Positions 11,789 through 22,287 of a DNA stretch of 64,000 bases are shown here, one piece after another. The notes beneath the pieces were generated by a model. It saw only the letters and a list, made by a program, of their open reading frames with translations, was not told the origin of the DNA and searched no databases. Position numbers and translations under genes: made by a program. How positions within the stretch are numbered: position 1 is the stretch's first letter; each line of letters opens with the position of its first letter. The DNA comes from Lantana camara. Lineage: Eukaryota > Streptophyta > Magnoliopsida > Lamiales > Verbenaceae. The stretch spans positions 18,112,501 through 18,176,500 of the forward strand of contig CM074865.1 in the NCBI GenBank assembly GCA_037501455.1, read 5' to 3'.

Positions 11789-14700
11789 TGTAACATCCCG
11801 ATCGTTCGGATTTCCAGGTACGCCGTAACGAGAGAGTTTTATACGTTTTAAATTATTTAATTATGTATTTGAATGTTATTTTAATGCTTTTATGATTATT
11901 GGAATTTATATGAAATTAATTGTTTATATTCATGAACTTTGAATTTTAAACGTTTAAGTTTTGTATGCTCGTAATTTGCTCGTTATGTGCCGGAATTCAA
12001 TTCCGATTTTTGTGAAATTTCGATATGCGTGATATATGTGAGTTATGAGTATGTTTGTATGCTCGTTTTATGTTTTCGGGTTCGTTTGTCGAGGTTTTAA
12101 ACCTTAAGTATTTGACGAGGGACATAAGGGCCTAACTAGTTTTAGCGTGCCTCTTGTTCCAGAGGCCATAACTTGAGCTAGGGAATTCGGATTCGAATTC
12201 CGGAAGATGCGTTGGACTCGTAACGAAGAGATGAAACCAAGGAACCTGATTTGATATTTTTCTAAGCCCATTTGAACCTCCGTTTTTCGCCCGGAACGAA
12301 CAGCTTGTGCTAAAGCCACCATCTTTGACTAGTCTTGTACTTGTGGGCCCATTTTAACCATGCTTAAACTTTAACCCTTGGTTTATTTGATCTTTAATCA
12401 CTCCTCTCTCTTCCCTACCTCCCCATTTCGGACCACACACCTAAGAGAGGAGGAAAAGCTGCTGATCGATGGAGAAAAGAAGAAGAAGAAAGAAGCCTCT
12501 CCCATGTCTTGTGATTTTTGAAGCCAATCTTCTCCATACTTCTTCATATCTTAAAGGTAAGTATATTTGCGTATTCTCCTCTCTTCTATGCTTCATTTGA
12601 TCCTTGAAATTCATGAAATGCATCAGATTTAATAAGGATTTGGGGACTTGCATGAATAGTTAGGGTTAGCTCATATTTTTGAATCCATGGCTTAGCTTAA
12701 GTTTGTGGCTGATTTGGTGCTTCCTTGTTTATTATATGAGCTTCTTTGCTTCCATTCTTGATCTATAATTCATGATAGATGTGTTAGGGTTGATTCTCTC
12801 TTGATGACATGATTGAAAGCTTGAGTTTTTAGCCCTGAAAATGGAATTTCCGAACTGCTGCAGTCTGCTCATTTTCACCCAGCTGCTGTCACGTTTTTGA
12901 GACCAAATGATGGAATTTTTGCCTCCAATTTCGTGTGTTAATGCTTGGTTATGTGTTACACATGTTGCTTTATGAATATGATCGGTTTTGCCTTGAAAAC
13001 CTTGGTTTATATGATGAGTTTTGAGCTTAAAAACTGCTGCAAAAATCTGCTCGCCCGTATGAACTGCTGTCAGGATTTTTGGTTCGGTTTGATGATCTCT
13101 TGTGCTTATTTTCGTGTGAAATTGCATGGACATGAAGTATATGAGTTGTTATACATGTTACCTAAGTTTCCTTAAGCTTTTATGCCCCTTTTCAGCTGTA
13201 TATATATGAGTTAGAATATGGCTTGTTTTCATGCCTTTCTTGCATCAGTTTTGTGTGGCTGTTTTGGGGTGCTAAAGCTGATCATATGAACTTATTATGC
13301 TCCATTTTGGATACTTAACTGATAGTACATGATGTTTGGATGATTTGCTCTTAAGATCCTTTGATGAAATTATGAGTTCTTGAGCCCCAAACCTAGGTTA
13401 GAAATCTGCTCCCCTGTTTTGGAACTGCTGTGTGAATTTGTGCTTTGTTGCTTGAGTTAATGACATCCAATTCGTGTGAATTTGCATGGAGATGTGGTAT
13501 ACTAATTGCTTTACATGTTAGCCCTGCTTTTGCAAGCTTTTAGATCCATTTTCAGCTCCTAAACCGAAACATGAAGCCTATTTGTACACTATGTGCGAAC
13601 TGAACTGCTGTTGTTGCATTTTTGTGATTAGTTGGTGGTTCTAATGTGCTCCAATTCGTGTCAATTTGCATATACATGGAGTATATTAGTTGCTTAACAT
13701 GTTATCATTCTTTCCCCAAACTTTTAACTCCAAACTCAGCCCCTAAGTTGGTGATCATGGCATGAATGCATGGTATGCTCTTCTTTGTTCGATTTTCGTT
13801 GCTTTTATTTGCTTTCTCTTGTCCCGTTTGTGGCCTATATGCAATGTTAGCTTAATGAATTATGTGTTAACTTATGTATTATGAATTTATAACTTGATTT
13901 ATGTGCTCGTTTTGAATTATGGCTTCATATGTGAAGTATGCTCCTTTAACGTGCGTTTATGACCTTCTGCCTCGTTTATATGTCTTGCATGATCAATCGT
14001 TGCTCTTTATATGATATGAGCGCTTTGATAACATGTTGTATGATATGATATGTGTGTTATATGGAACTTGTGAATTCGTTTAGTATGATTTATGAGATTT
14101 ACGATTTAATATGAACTCGTATGCATTATTGGTTAATTTGTTAAGCTTCATAAGCATCACTCGCATTCATATGCATTTGCCGAGCGTCAATATGGTTCAT
14201 TTTGAGTCTAAGTTTTCCTCTTGCTCTTTGCTTTGCTCTTAGGTTCGTTCCGATGTGAGGAAGTGGTTCATTTGACTTCTTTTGGTCCGTTTTGTCCGGT
14301 TTGGTCGACAAGGTGAGGTTTTAGGATTTTTGCTTTAGTTAAAGCGACCTACAACCCTATATGCTCGTTTTCAAGCCCGCATGCGAATATATATACTATA
14401 TGTATATTAAATATGTGTCTTATGATATGTTATGAATTTTGTTAATTCGATTTGATATGAATCCTTCTGAAATTATACGTATGGGCGTATATAAGCTTAA
14501 AATGGTTTTGCAACGAGGCTATGCTCCAAACCGTGTATCATCAAGCAAACTATGGATTTCCCTCAGCATATTGTGAATTAGGAAGACACGGAGAGGTATG
14601 TGTGTAGCATATGCCGAGTTGCACGGTAAGGTATGTTTCTTATGGTATGTTTCTTAAGTATGAATCATATGTTTCTAGGTTTCGCGAGTTGGGTATGTTT

Positions 14701-15940
14701 CTTATGAATCCTTATGAATCTTATGAATCCCTGGGCCCTGGAGGCGTGGGTAAGGACGCCCGAGGCGGTGTTGGGCCGCCGGGTTAAGCCTGTGCACGTG
14801 CTCCTTTGAAGTACCTACGCGCGACTCTAAGGGAGATGGAGAAGGCGTGGTGCTTTGAGCCTTCGGCTGAGGCCGGAGAAGGTACGTTGTGGGTTCGCAA
14901 CCCCACGTATATTGAGTTGCACGATGTGGGCCCGTAACCCGCGTGCAGACTTCCGGAGAAAGGTTGGAATACGGGAATATGAATCTATGAATTTATGAAT
15001 CCTATGAATTTTATGAATTTATGCTTCCTTATGAATCTTTTGAGTTTTGTTTAAGGAGTAAGGCTGGAAACCCGTACTCGCCGGGTATTTGAATTCTTTT
15101 GTTATGTTGATTATGAAACGGGATAGGAGGGTTTGTTTTCAATATGAGATTTCCACGCTGAGTTATGAATCATTATGAATATAAGGATCTTTATGAGTTT
15201 CTAATTATGAATCTTATGAGTTTCTAAATATGAATCCCTATGAGTTTTGATATGAATCCATATGCGTCTCTGAATCTATGAATCCTTACGAGTTTTCAAA
15301 CTTAAGAAGATATGAATATATGTGTAAATATGAGCTCTTTTTGGAAAATGGTTTTGGTATGCAAAACCCTACTCCCGGTTCATAATCTTTCTTTTGATAT
15401 GTGCTCTGCTCCTTATTATGTATAGTGTGTGTGAGTTCAGCCCCCTCACTCAGTCAGTGGACTGACCCTCGCCCCACCTATGTTTTCAGTCTGCAGGTTC
15501 AGTTTCTTGGAGTTCGAGCTAAGCGGCTTTGTGTCTTGTCTGTTAAGTCCGTGTCTTTTGAGCCTGTATCTATGTGATTAAGTCGAGAATATCTGATCTA
15601 AATCCGTTTGTAATTATGTATATAACATGTTCTGTACAGTATTATGTTTATGCTTTGATTATATGAATTTTCGGGACAGGTTAGGACAGGGCTTGGACTA
15701 GTTGAACCCGTTTCTGTATTTTGTTGATTAAAGTTTTTGTTAGTTCGTATTTCGCATCGCTTCCGCATTCGGGTTTTTGCATATTTGGCTTGTACAGGGT
15801 TTAGAAACCGCCTAGCTTAGGTTGGATTTTTCGTTTGTCACCCGTTCGCTGTGACTTGGTACGTGTGCGGACTTTCCATTTCGTGCCACGTGTCGGGTCA
15901 TAGTGCGGGGGTGTGGTGCCCCACCGCTTGGGGTGCTACA
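11789..15940 (+). repeat. LTR 3 (3' outer LTR) of array
   Basis: 4152 bp, ending GGGTGCTACA before the right TAGCA duplication. It differs from LTR 1 at about 11 bases plus one C-run indel by eye. It shares the left-end variants of LTR 2 but not the later ones (for example T at 12730, G at 12902, A at 14405). Confidence 0.95.
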
Positions 15941-15945
15941 TAGCA
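15941..15945. repeat. Target-site duplication (right) of LTR array, TAGCA
   Basis: Pairs with 265-269. After it, the LINE ORF2 frame resumes at 15946. Confidence 0.93.
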
Positions 15946-18900
15946 TGTGTCGCACTTTTCGTTTTCACAATGTTATTAACAACTGTTCTAATCATATTTG
16001 GTTTTTTTCGTGCGAGGATCTGGAGGTGGAAGTGCTAAAGGATGACAGACAATTTCTTGACATGAGAATTACCAACAAACCAGCAAACAAGGTCTTCTTC
16101 TTGACTATCGTTTACGCTATTTGTAACACAGTAGCCAGACGGGGAATTTGGGAACAGTTTAACCAAAGGGACAATAGTGATATTCCTTGGCTCATTGGAG
16201 GGGATTTTAACACTGTCACTTCGGTGAATGAAACCAAGAATGCCCGAGACATGGACTTCCAGTCCATGAATGAGTTCAACGATTTTATTACTGATCGTGG
16301 CCTGGTCGAGACACCGATTGAGGGCTCGCCATTCACTTGGACGAACAAACGAGTTTGGAAGCGTCTTGACAGAGTTCTAGTAAATGAAGCTTGGGGTGGG
16401 ATGTTCGATAATACGGTGGTCAAGCACTTGGCAAAAAGCTCTTCGGATCATTGTCCCTTATTGATTAACATGAGAAACAGCCCTAACTCCCACCCGGTCT
16501 CCTTCCGATTCCAAGAGATGTGGCTGCGACATCATGACTTAAGACCTACTGTTATTGAAAATTGGGGTCAACAGATAGGCAGCATGGGGATGAGGAAATT
16601 GGCGGACAAGCTGAAAAGATTGAAATTACACCTGAAGAGTTGGAACAAGAATGTGTTTGGCATTGTTTTTGACAAAGTGAAGGAGGCCGAAAAGGTTGAA
16701 CTTGAAGCTGAAAGGGATTTTGAAATCAACTCTACAGACGAGGCTCTTCTCAACTGGAACAAAGCGATTGCTGAACGAAAACGGACTTTGTCCATGGAAG
16801 AAGACTTCTGGCGCCAGAAATCTGCTTGTAAGTGGTTAGAGGAGGGCGAAAGAAATACTAAATATTTCCACGCTCTGGTCAAAAAAAGGAGATTTAGGAG
16901 TAGAATCAATGTGATTCATGAAGGTGAGATAGAGATAACTGACCAACAGATGATAAGGGAATCTGCGCGTAGTTATTTCGAGGAGCTATTAAAGGAATTG
17001 CCTGATCCGCGGCCCCTCGGAAATTTCGACGTGGTGCAGCGCTCTCTTTCTAATGAGGATATTTGCACCCTGGATAGGACTCCGACTATGGAAGAGATTA
17101 AAACTGCTGTTTTCGATCTTAATCCTAACAGTACAGCGGGAGCGGATGGTTTTAATGCTAGATTTTATCAGGTTTTTTGGGAGAATATTAAACAGGATGT
17201 CTGTGAAGCGGTCTTGGATTTCTTCAATGGGGGAACAATGCCTATGGCCTTTACGGTCACCACGGTAACACTGATTCCAAAGACAGAAAACCCTGCACAT
17301 TGGAATGATTATCGCCCTATTAGCTTATGCAACGTTTCTTACAAAATTATAACTAAGATTCTTAATACTAGACTTGTTTCTTTTCTTCCTAAAATTGTCT
17401 CTAACAACCAAAGTGGCTTTGTGCAGGGTAGGGTTATTAGCGATAACATTCTCTTGGCACAGGAGATGGTGCACGCTTTGGACAATAAGAGCAGAATTAA
17501 AAACGTGGTCCTAAAAGTGGATATGGCTAAAGCTTATGATAGACTTAACTGGGCTTTTTTATATCATATGCTTAGAGCTAAAGGTTTTTCAGAAAATTGG
17601 ATTTCCTGGATTAACAAATGTATTGCAGGGTGCTGGTTCTCCATTTTAGTTAATGGAGAGTCCTCGGGGATTTTCAAATCCTCTCGGGGCATTAGATAGG
17701 GGGATCCTCTATCCCCTTCGCTTTTTGTCATCGCGTCTGACTATTTGGCTTGTTCTTTGAATAGGTTCATGTTGGAGCAACCTCGTGCTAGGTTCAGGAC
17801 ATCTGCTGCAATGCACGTTTCCCATCTAGCTTACGCGGACGACATGATGATTTTCACCAACAGCCGTCCACTTTCACTTCAGGGAGTCAAGAATATAATA
17901 AATCATTATGAGTTGATTTCTGGTTAGAAAGTTAACATTAACAAAAGCTCCTTTCTGGTAGGAAACAATAAACCATGGCGGCTGCCGAAGCCAAAGGAAT
18001 CTTTGGATACAATCAAGCACATCTACCTATTAAATATCTGGGAGCACCTCTCTATAGAGGACGGAGGAACAAAAGCTTATACGAAGAGATTATGGTGCGT
18101 ATTCGAGACCGTATCAATGGTTGGGAGAGCGCTTATCTCTCTCATGGAGGAAGGCTTCAGCTGATAAGATCCATTCTCCTTGCCTTGCCGGCTCACATCT
18201 TTCAAATCATAGAACCTCCCCAATCGGTACTGGCGAGAATCGAGATTATGATTAACAGGTTTTTTTGGGGGTCGAGGGAAGATCAAAAAAAGCTGCATTG
18301 GACCAGCTGGAAACGGATATGCTTCCCGAAGAAGGAAGGAGGTCTCGGTGTGCGCTTCCTTGGAGACATCGTCCGGTCCTACTCGCACAAACTTTGGTGG
18401 CGTATGCGTACAAGTGACTCACTTTGGGCTAAATACATGAACAGCAGATATTGCAGCACTGTACACCCAAAATATGCCTTCGTGACGAGCTACCATTCTC
18501 CGATATGGCAGCGGCTGGGTAAGGTCCGACAGCATGTAGAACCTGAAATCCATTGGAATGTAGGGGAAGGGAACATCTCTTTCTGGGAGGATGCTTGGTT
18601 TAAAGGGAAACCGTTATCAATGGACAATACTGGAGTGTTTGGCAACGAGAAGGTGAAGGATTTTTTGCATGAAGGTGCCTGGAATAGAAGTAAGCTTTTA
18701 CAGAGCATGGATGAGGCGACCGTGGAGGAGATATGCAATACGCCGATCCTTCGAAACCAGAAGGATAAAGGGATCTGGAAAAACAGCACCGATGGCAAGT
18801 TCTCTTTAAAATCGGTCTGGGAAAAAGTGAGGTGCAAACGGGACACATCCGACTTGTGTAGTGCGATATGGTCGATCAATCTTACCCCGACAATCACAGT

Positions 18901-19900
18901 CTTCCTTTGGAGAGCTATTCATGATTGGATCCCTGTGGATGAACGGCTTCACCGTAAAGGGATCGTTTTCCCTTCAAAATGCGTCTGCTGCAATGAGCAA
19001 GAAACAAGTGGCCACGTTTTCATTTTCAATTCTAAAATCCGTGAGGTTTGGAATCATTTTGCTGACATATTTCATTTACAGGTTCTCGAGGCGAACTCCA
19101 TCAATGGAATGATCAACATATGGCGGAGATCATCTCCTTTTAGCTCGGAGAAGCACATTAGAGTCGTGATCCCAGCCCTCATACTTTGGTTTGCCTGGAC
19201 GGAACGAAACAAAAAAAAGCATCAGGGGATGAGCTACACTTCTTTTAACATCAAAAGACAGGTTCTTATGCATGTTAAACAACTCCATGAAGCAGGTATT
19301 ATCAAAAGGGAATGGTGGAAAGGAAATGGTAGTGCGGCCAAGCGGTTTGGTATCACGCTGAAACCAATGAGAAACAAAGATATAACGGTGGTACGATGGC
19401 TCAAACCGGCTTTGGGACGTCTTAAACTCAATACAGATGGCTCTAGCTTTGGTAATCCGGGACCGAGTGGGATTGGAGCAGTCATTAGAGATCATAATGG
19501 TCAAGTGATGGCTGCTTATAGTGCGGGTATTGGTACATCAACAAACATGCATGCAGAACTCTCGGCTTTGATTCACGGATTGAGGATGGCTATCAACATG
19601 GGAATACACTCTATTTGGGCTGAATTAGACGCCAAGGTTATCATAGAGATGATAAAAAGAGGGTCTGCTGGAGATTGGAAACTTCAGAACCTGCTGCTGC
19701 AGTTTCGACAAATCACGGACTAGATACATGTTCAGCTGACTCACATCTTCCGTGAGGGCAACATGGTAGCAGATTTTCTGGCGAAACATGGAGCGATACA
19801 CCAAACCATATGGTCCTTCCCAGAACTGGAGTTAATGCCACGCATCAATGGCATTATACGGACAGATAAATGGCAACTACCGAGCCTGCGAGTAAAATGA
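15946..19900 (+). pseudogene. LINE ORF2, main part: endonuclease, reverse transcriptase, RNase H (broken)
   Basis: Continues the fragment at 128-269. The endonuclease remainder shows IGGDFNTV (about 16195) and SSSDHCPLL (about 16440), the metal-binding and catalytic Asp/His motifs. The reverse transcriptase shows LIPK, YRPISLCN, the catalytic-loop Asp in KVDMAKAYDRL (about 17515) and the active-site YADDMM (about 17835). A zf-RVT-like CVCC...HVF lies near 18980. RNase H shows LNTDGSSFGNPGPSG (about 19430), HAELSAL, AELDAK and ADFLAKHG (about 19775), the acidic catalytic set. Damage: TAG at 17697 in the conserved RGIRQGDPLSP site, TAG at 17925 (SG-stop-KVN), a frameshift between 17928 and 17975, TAG at 19721. 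The proper end is TGA 19898-19900. The first two stops look like CAG-to-TAG changes. Confidence 0.92.
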
Positions 19901-20553
19901 CAAACACGAATCTGATCAAAGGTGTGCTGCCACATCCTAATATGGCAGGTAAGCTCAGCTGGCCTTCGGGCTTCTTTCGTAACTATTCTTTCCAGCATAA
20001 TATGAATAATTTCGTTAACTTGGATGCTCACTTCATTGGGTCGAGAAAGGATTTGGTTTTGCAGAATAAGGCAATAAGGGCTCAAGCTAACATGGAAGGC
20101 ATGGGAATTTTCCCCTTGGGGATAGTCTGTAACTACGCAATTGACGGCTTTTTGATTCGGTACCCTCATAAGAAGTACATCTTCAAAGATAATCCTAAGG
20201 ACGCCATGATCGTTTTGGAGGACAATCGTTGCCAGATAGTCACCACATTGGAGTCTATCGCCGCTCAGGTCCCTGGGTGTCTTTCGAGACCAACGTTTGG
20301 CCCGTTTAGAGTCATTGGTAGCAGGGATTTTTTAAGTTTAGAGAGCATCGCCACGGACTTTATCTATTCTCTTGCTCTGAGACACATCAACTACTGCCTG
20401 TTATTCATCTCTTGTAATAGCATTAGGCTCTCTCACAATTTCGACATTTGGATGTACGTTCTTTGGACTTTATCTTCGGTCCTGGTTAATAAAGGAGGTG
20501 AGGTCCTCGTCTAAAACCTCTTCTTTTAAAATAAAAAAAAAAAAAAAAAAAAA
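19901..20553 (+). other. LINE 3' untranslated tail and poly-A
   Basis: The sequence between the ORF2 stop and the 21-A run at 20533-20553 is the element's 3' end. It ends with GGAGGTGAGGTCCTCG, a motif seen again in the truncated LINE tail near 51090. A 214-codon frame (19870-20514, overlapping the end of ORF2 in another frame) is open here but matches no domain I recognise. I treat it as chance. Confidence 0.8.
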
Positions 20554-22287
20554 GTTCTCTTTATATGGGCCTGTGGTGGAGTCTACAGGTTTAATTAACT
20601 GTTTAATTATGTCAGTCCTGATTAGACTATCTGTTTATTGAGGATTGACAAGGCAAAGGCCCATCAAAGCAACTGATTCTTTTTCTTAATGGAGAAAATA
20701 AATAAATATAATGAAAAAAAATAGAGGAGAATAAAGCCAATAAAAATAAATAAATAAAAAGATCAAGAGATTAAAACAGTTTCTACTTCGCTCTCTAAGT
20801 TAATATAATAATATAAATTACAAAATTTTCAATACAATTACACCTAATATGATAATATAGATTACAAAAATTTTCAATGCAAATCAGCGAAAATTTCATC
20901 AAAAAATTTTCAATACAAAATTGCAAAAATTTCATGGCCAATCCTTAGTGAGGCCATTAATTCATACTAAACACATAATATATCCCTTTTTAAATAGGGT
21001 TAATTACGAGCAGCCCCTGAGGTATGACAAAATTATAAATTTTTTTTTGAGGTTTGAGAAATTATGAATTACCTTAAGCCCGTTATTTCTTTCGTTAAAT
21101 TTAACAAAATATGTAATTTTACTATTTTACCCTTTAAATATTGAAACTCGAAGGGGGGCGGGGGTTATGTAAGAAAAATTCAAAAACAATGGGGTAAATG
21201 CAAGTATTGAAATTTTTTGGGGTTTTGATGCAAGTACTTGAGCTTTGTAATTATCCAATTTTTTCTTTCAAAGATTGCTACCTAGTGATATTTTAATATT
21301 TTTTTATCATGAATTAATTTCATACTTGGAGTTTATGAATGACATATATGTTTATATTGAGATGTTATTCTTTGTACGTAAGATAGATGCATTAGGGATC
21401 GGATAACCAACACTAGATATATTTGTTTAAATAACTCTGATAGATATTTATGTGAAATTACTAATGCATTGATTTATATTGGTGTGTTTGTTATAGTTTC
21501 TATTTTAGAGGAAAAAATTGTTATTTTCAAACAAACAAATTTAAATAAACTTTTCAAAATATACATAAAAACATAAGGTATAAAATAAATATGTATGAAA
21601 TATTTATTTCGAGTTATATCTTATAGATAAAATATAAATGTTATATTAAATTATATTTTTTAAATTAAAAAATATAAATTTAACTAATATTAAAAATATA
21701 TCATCATATTTTCAATATTATTATAATTTACCCAGTGAAAGTAGGATCGGAATTTTTAAAAATAATTTTACTGACGCCATCAAAATTTAACACCATTATT
21801 AACGGTTGAGAGACAACTCATGAGAGAGATTGTAAACATCAGGGGAATATTCATAATTCCTCAAATTTTAGAGGGAATCTGTATTTTCAACTAACGTTTA
21901 TTATATGATTTATGTGGTCAAACTTAATTTTGAGAAACAATTTTCTATAAAATATATTAAAACCATCGTCACGAACTTGTGTGGTACACATGCATCACTA
22001 GCAAGGATGCCATTATATTACAAAAATAGGGCAACTTCCTAGAATTTTAAGAAGTTTCATTATACATAACTCACTAAGCTTAAAATCTATCTTACATAGC
22101 TATTTTCTACTATTATATTCTTTACTCGACTCGACTAAACCCCTCACCAATTGCACATCACACGCCATTTCGTCACATCTTTTTTAAGTACAAAGACGAA
22201 ATAGGCAAAACCCCGAGGACCTCCCGTGATATAACCCCAAACTTCGGGGGGGTCAAATCACAATTTCTCATTCTCCATCAATTCTTT
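20554..22287. other. AT-rich intergenic region
   Basis: No gene seen. The part near 20998-21260 (AGCAGCCCCTGAGGTATG, later GGGGTAAATGCAAGTA) and the part near 21790-21900 resemble, in rough inverted order, the degenerate ends of a Mutator-type MITE, but I could not find clean termini or a duplication. The stretch 22000-22287 would hold the 3' untranslated region of the minus-strand kinase gene. Confidence 0.5.

Larger units (their letters stand above)
270..15940 (+). mobile_element. Tandem LTR retrotransposon array (LTR-int-LTR-int-LTR), LARD-like
   Basis: Three near-identical LTRs (270-4420, 6029-10180, 11789-15940; 4151-4152 bp, TG...CA) alternate with two internal domains of 1608 bp. The repeat period is 5759-5760 bp. 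Each internal domain has a tRNA-Met(i) primer-binding site and a polypurine tract but no gag or pol. Very long LTRs with a non-coding core fit the non-autonomous LARD class, which depends on proteins supplied by related Ty3/gypsy elements. The pattern of variants in the middle LTR (see findings) points to unequal recombination between LTRs. The two outer LTRs differ at about 12 sites by eye, so the insertion is recent. Confidence 0.95.
1..20553 (+). mobile_element. L1-like LINE, 5' end outside window, split by an LTR array
   Basis: A non-LTR retrotransposon on the plus strand. The window begins near the end of ORF1. ORF2 starts at 128 and resumes after the LTR insertion (15946-19900), followed by a 3' untranslated tail and a 21-A tract ending at 20553. 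Without the insertion and one copy of the 5-bp duplication, the ORF2 frame runs straight across the site, so the LTR element landed in a continuous reading frame. Order of domains: APE-type endonuclease, reverse transcriptase, zinc-knuckle-like zf-RVT, RNase H. The RNase H at the C-terminus marks the plant L1 lineage that acquired this domain. Three stops and one frameshift in ORF2 show this copy is dead. Confidence 0.93.

Noticed and set aside
270..15940. Assembly artefact as the cause of the triple LTR
   Set aside because: The middle LTR has a directional mosaic of variants plus one private base, which a simple collapsed or doubled assembly would not produce. Long reads should still confirm it.
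16112..16909. Minus-strand frames across the LINE ORF2 (also at 18077-19504)
   Set aside because: Antisense shadows of the endonuclease and reverse transcriptase coding strand.
20998..21900. A Mutator-type MITE
   Set aside because: Rough inverted similarity only; neither end nor a target duplication could be fixed.
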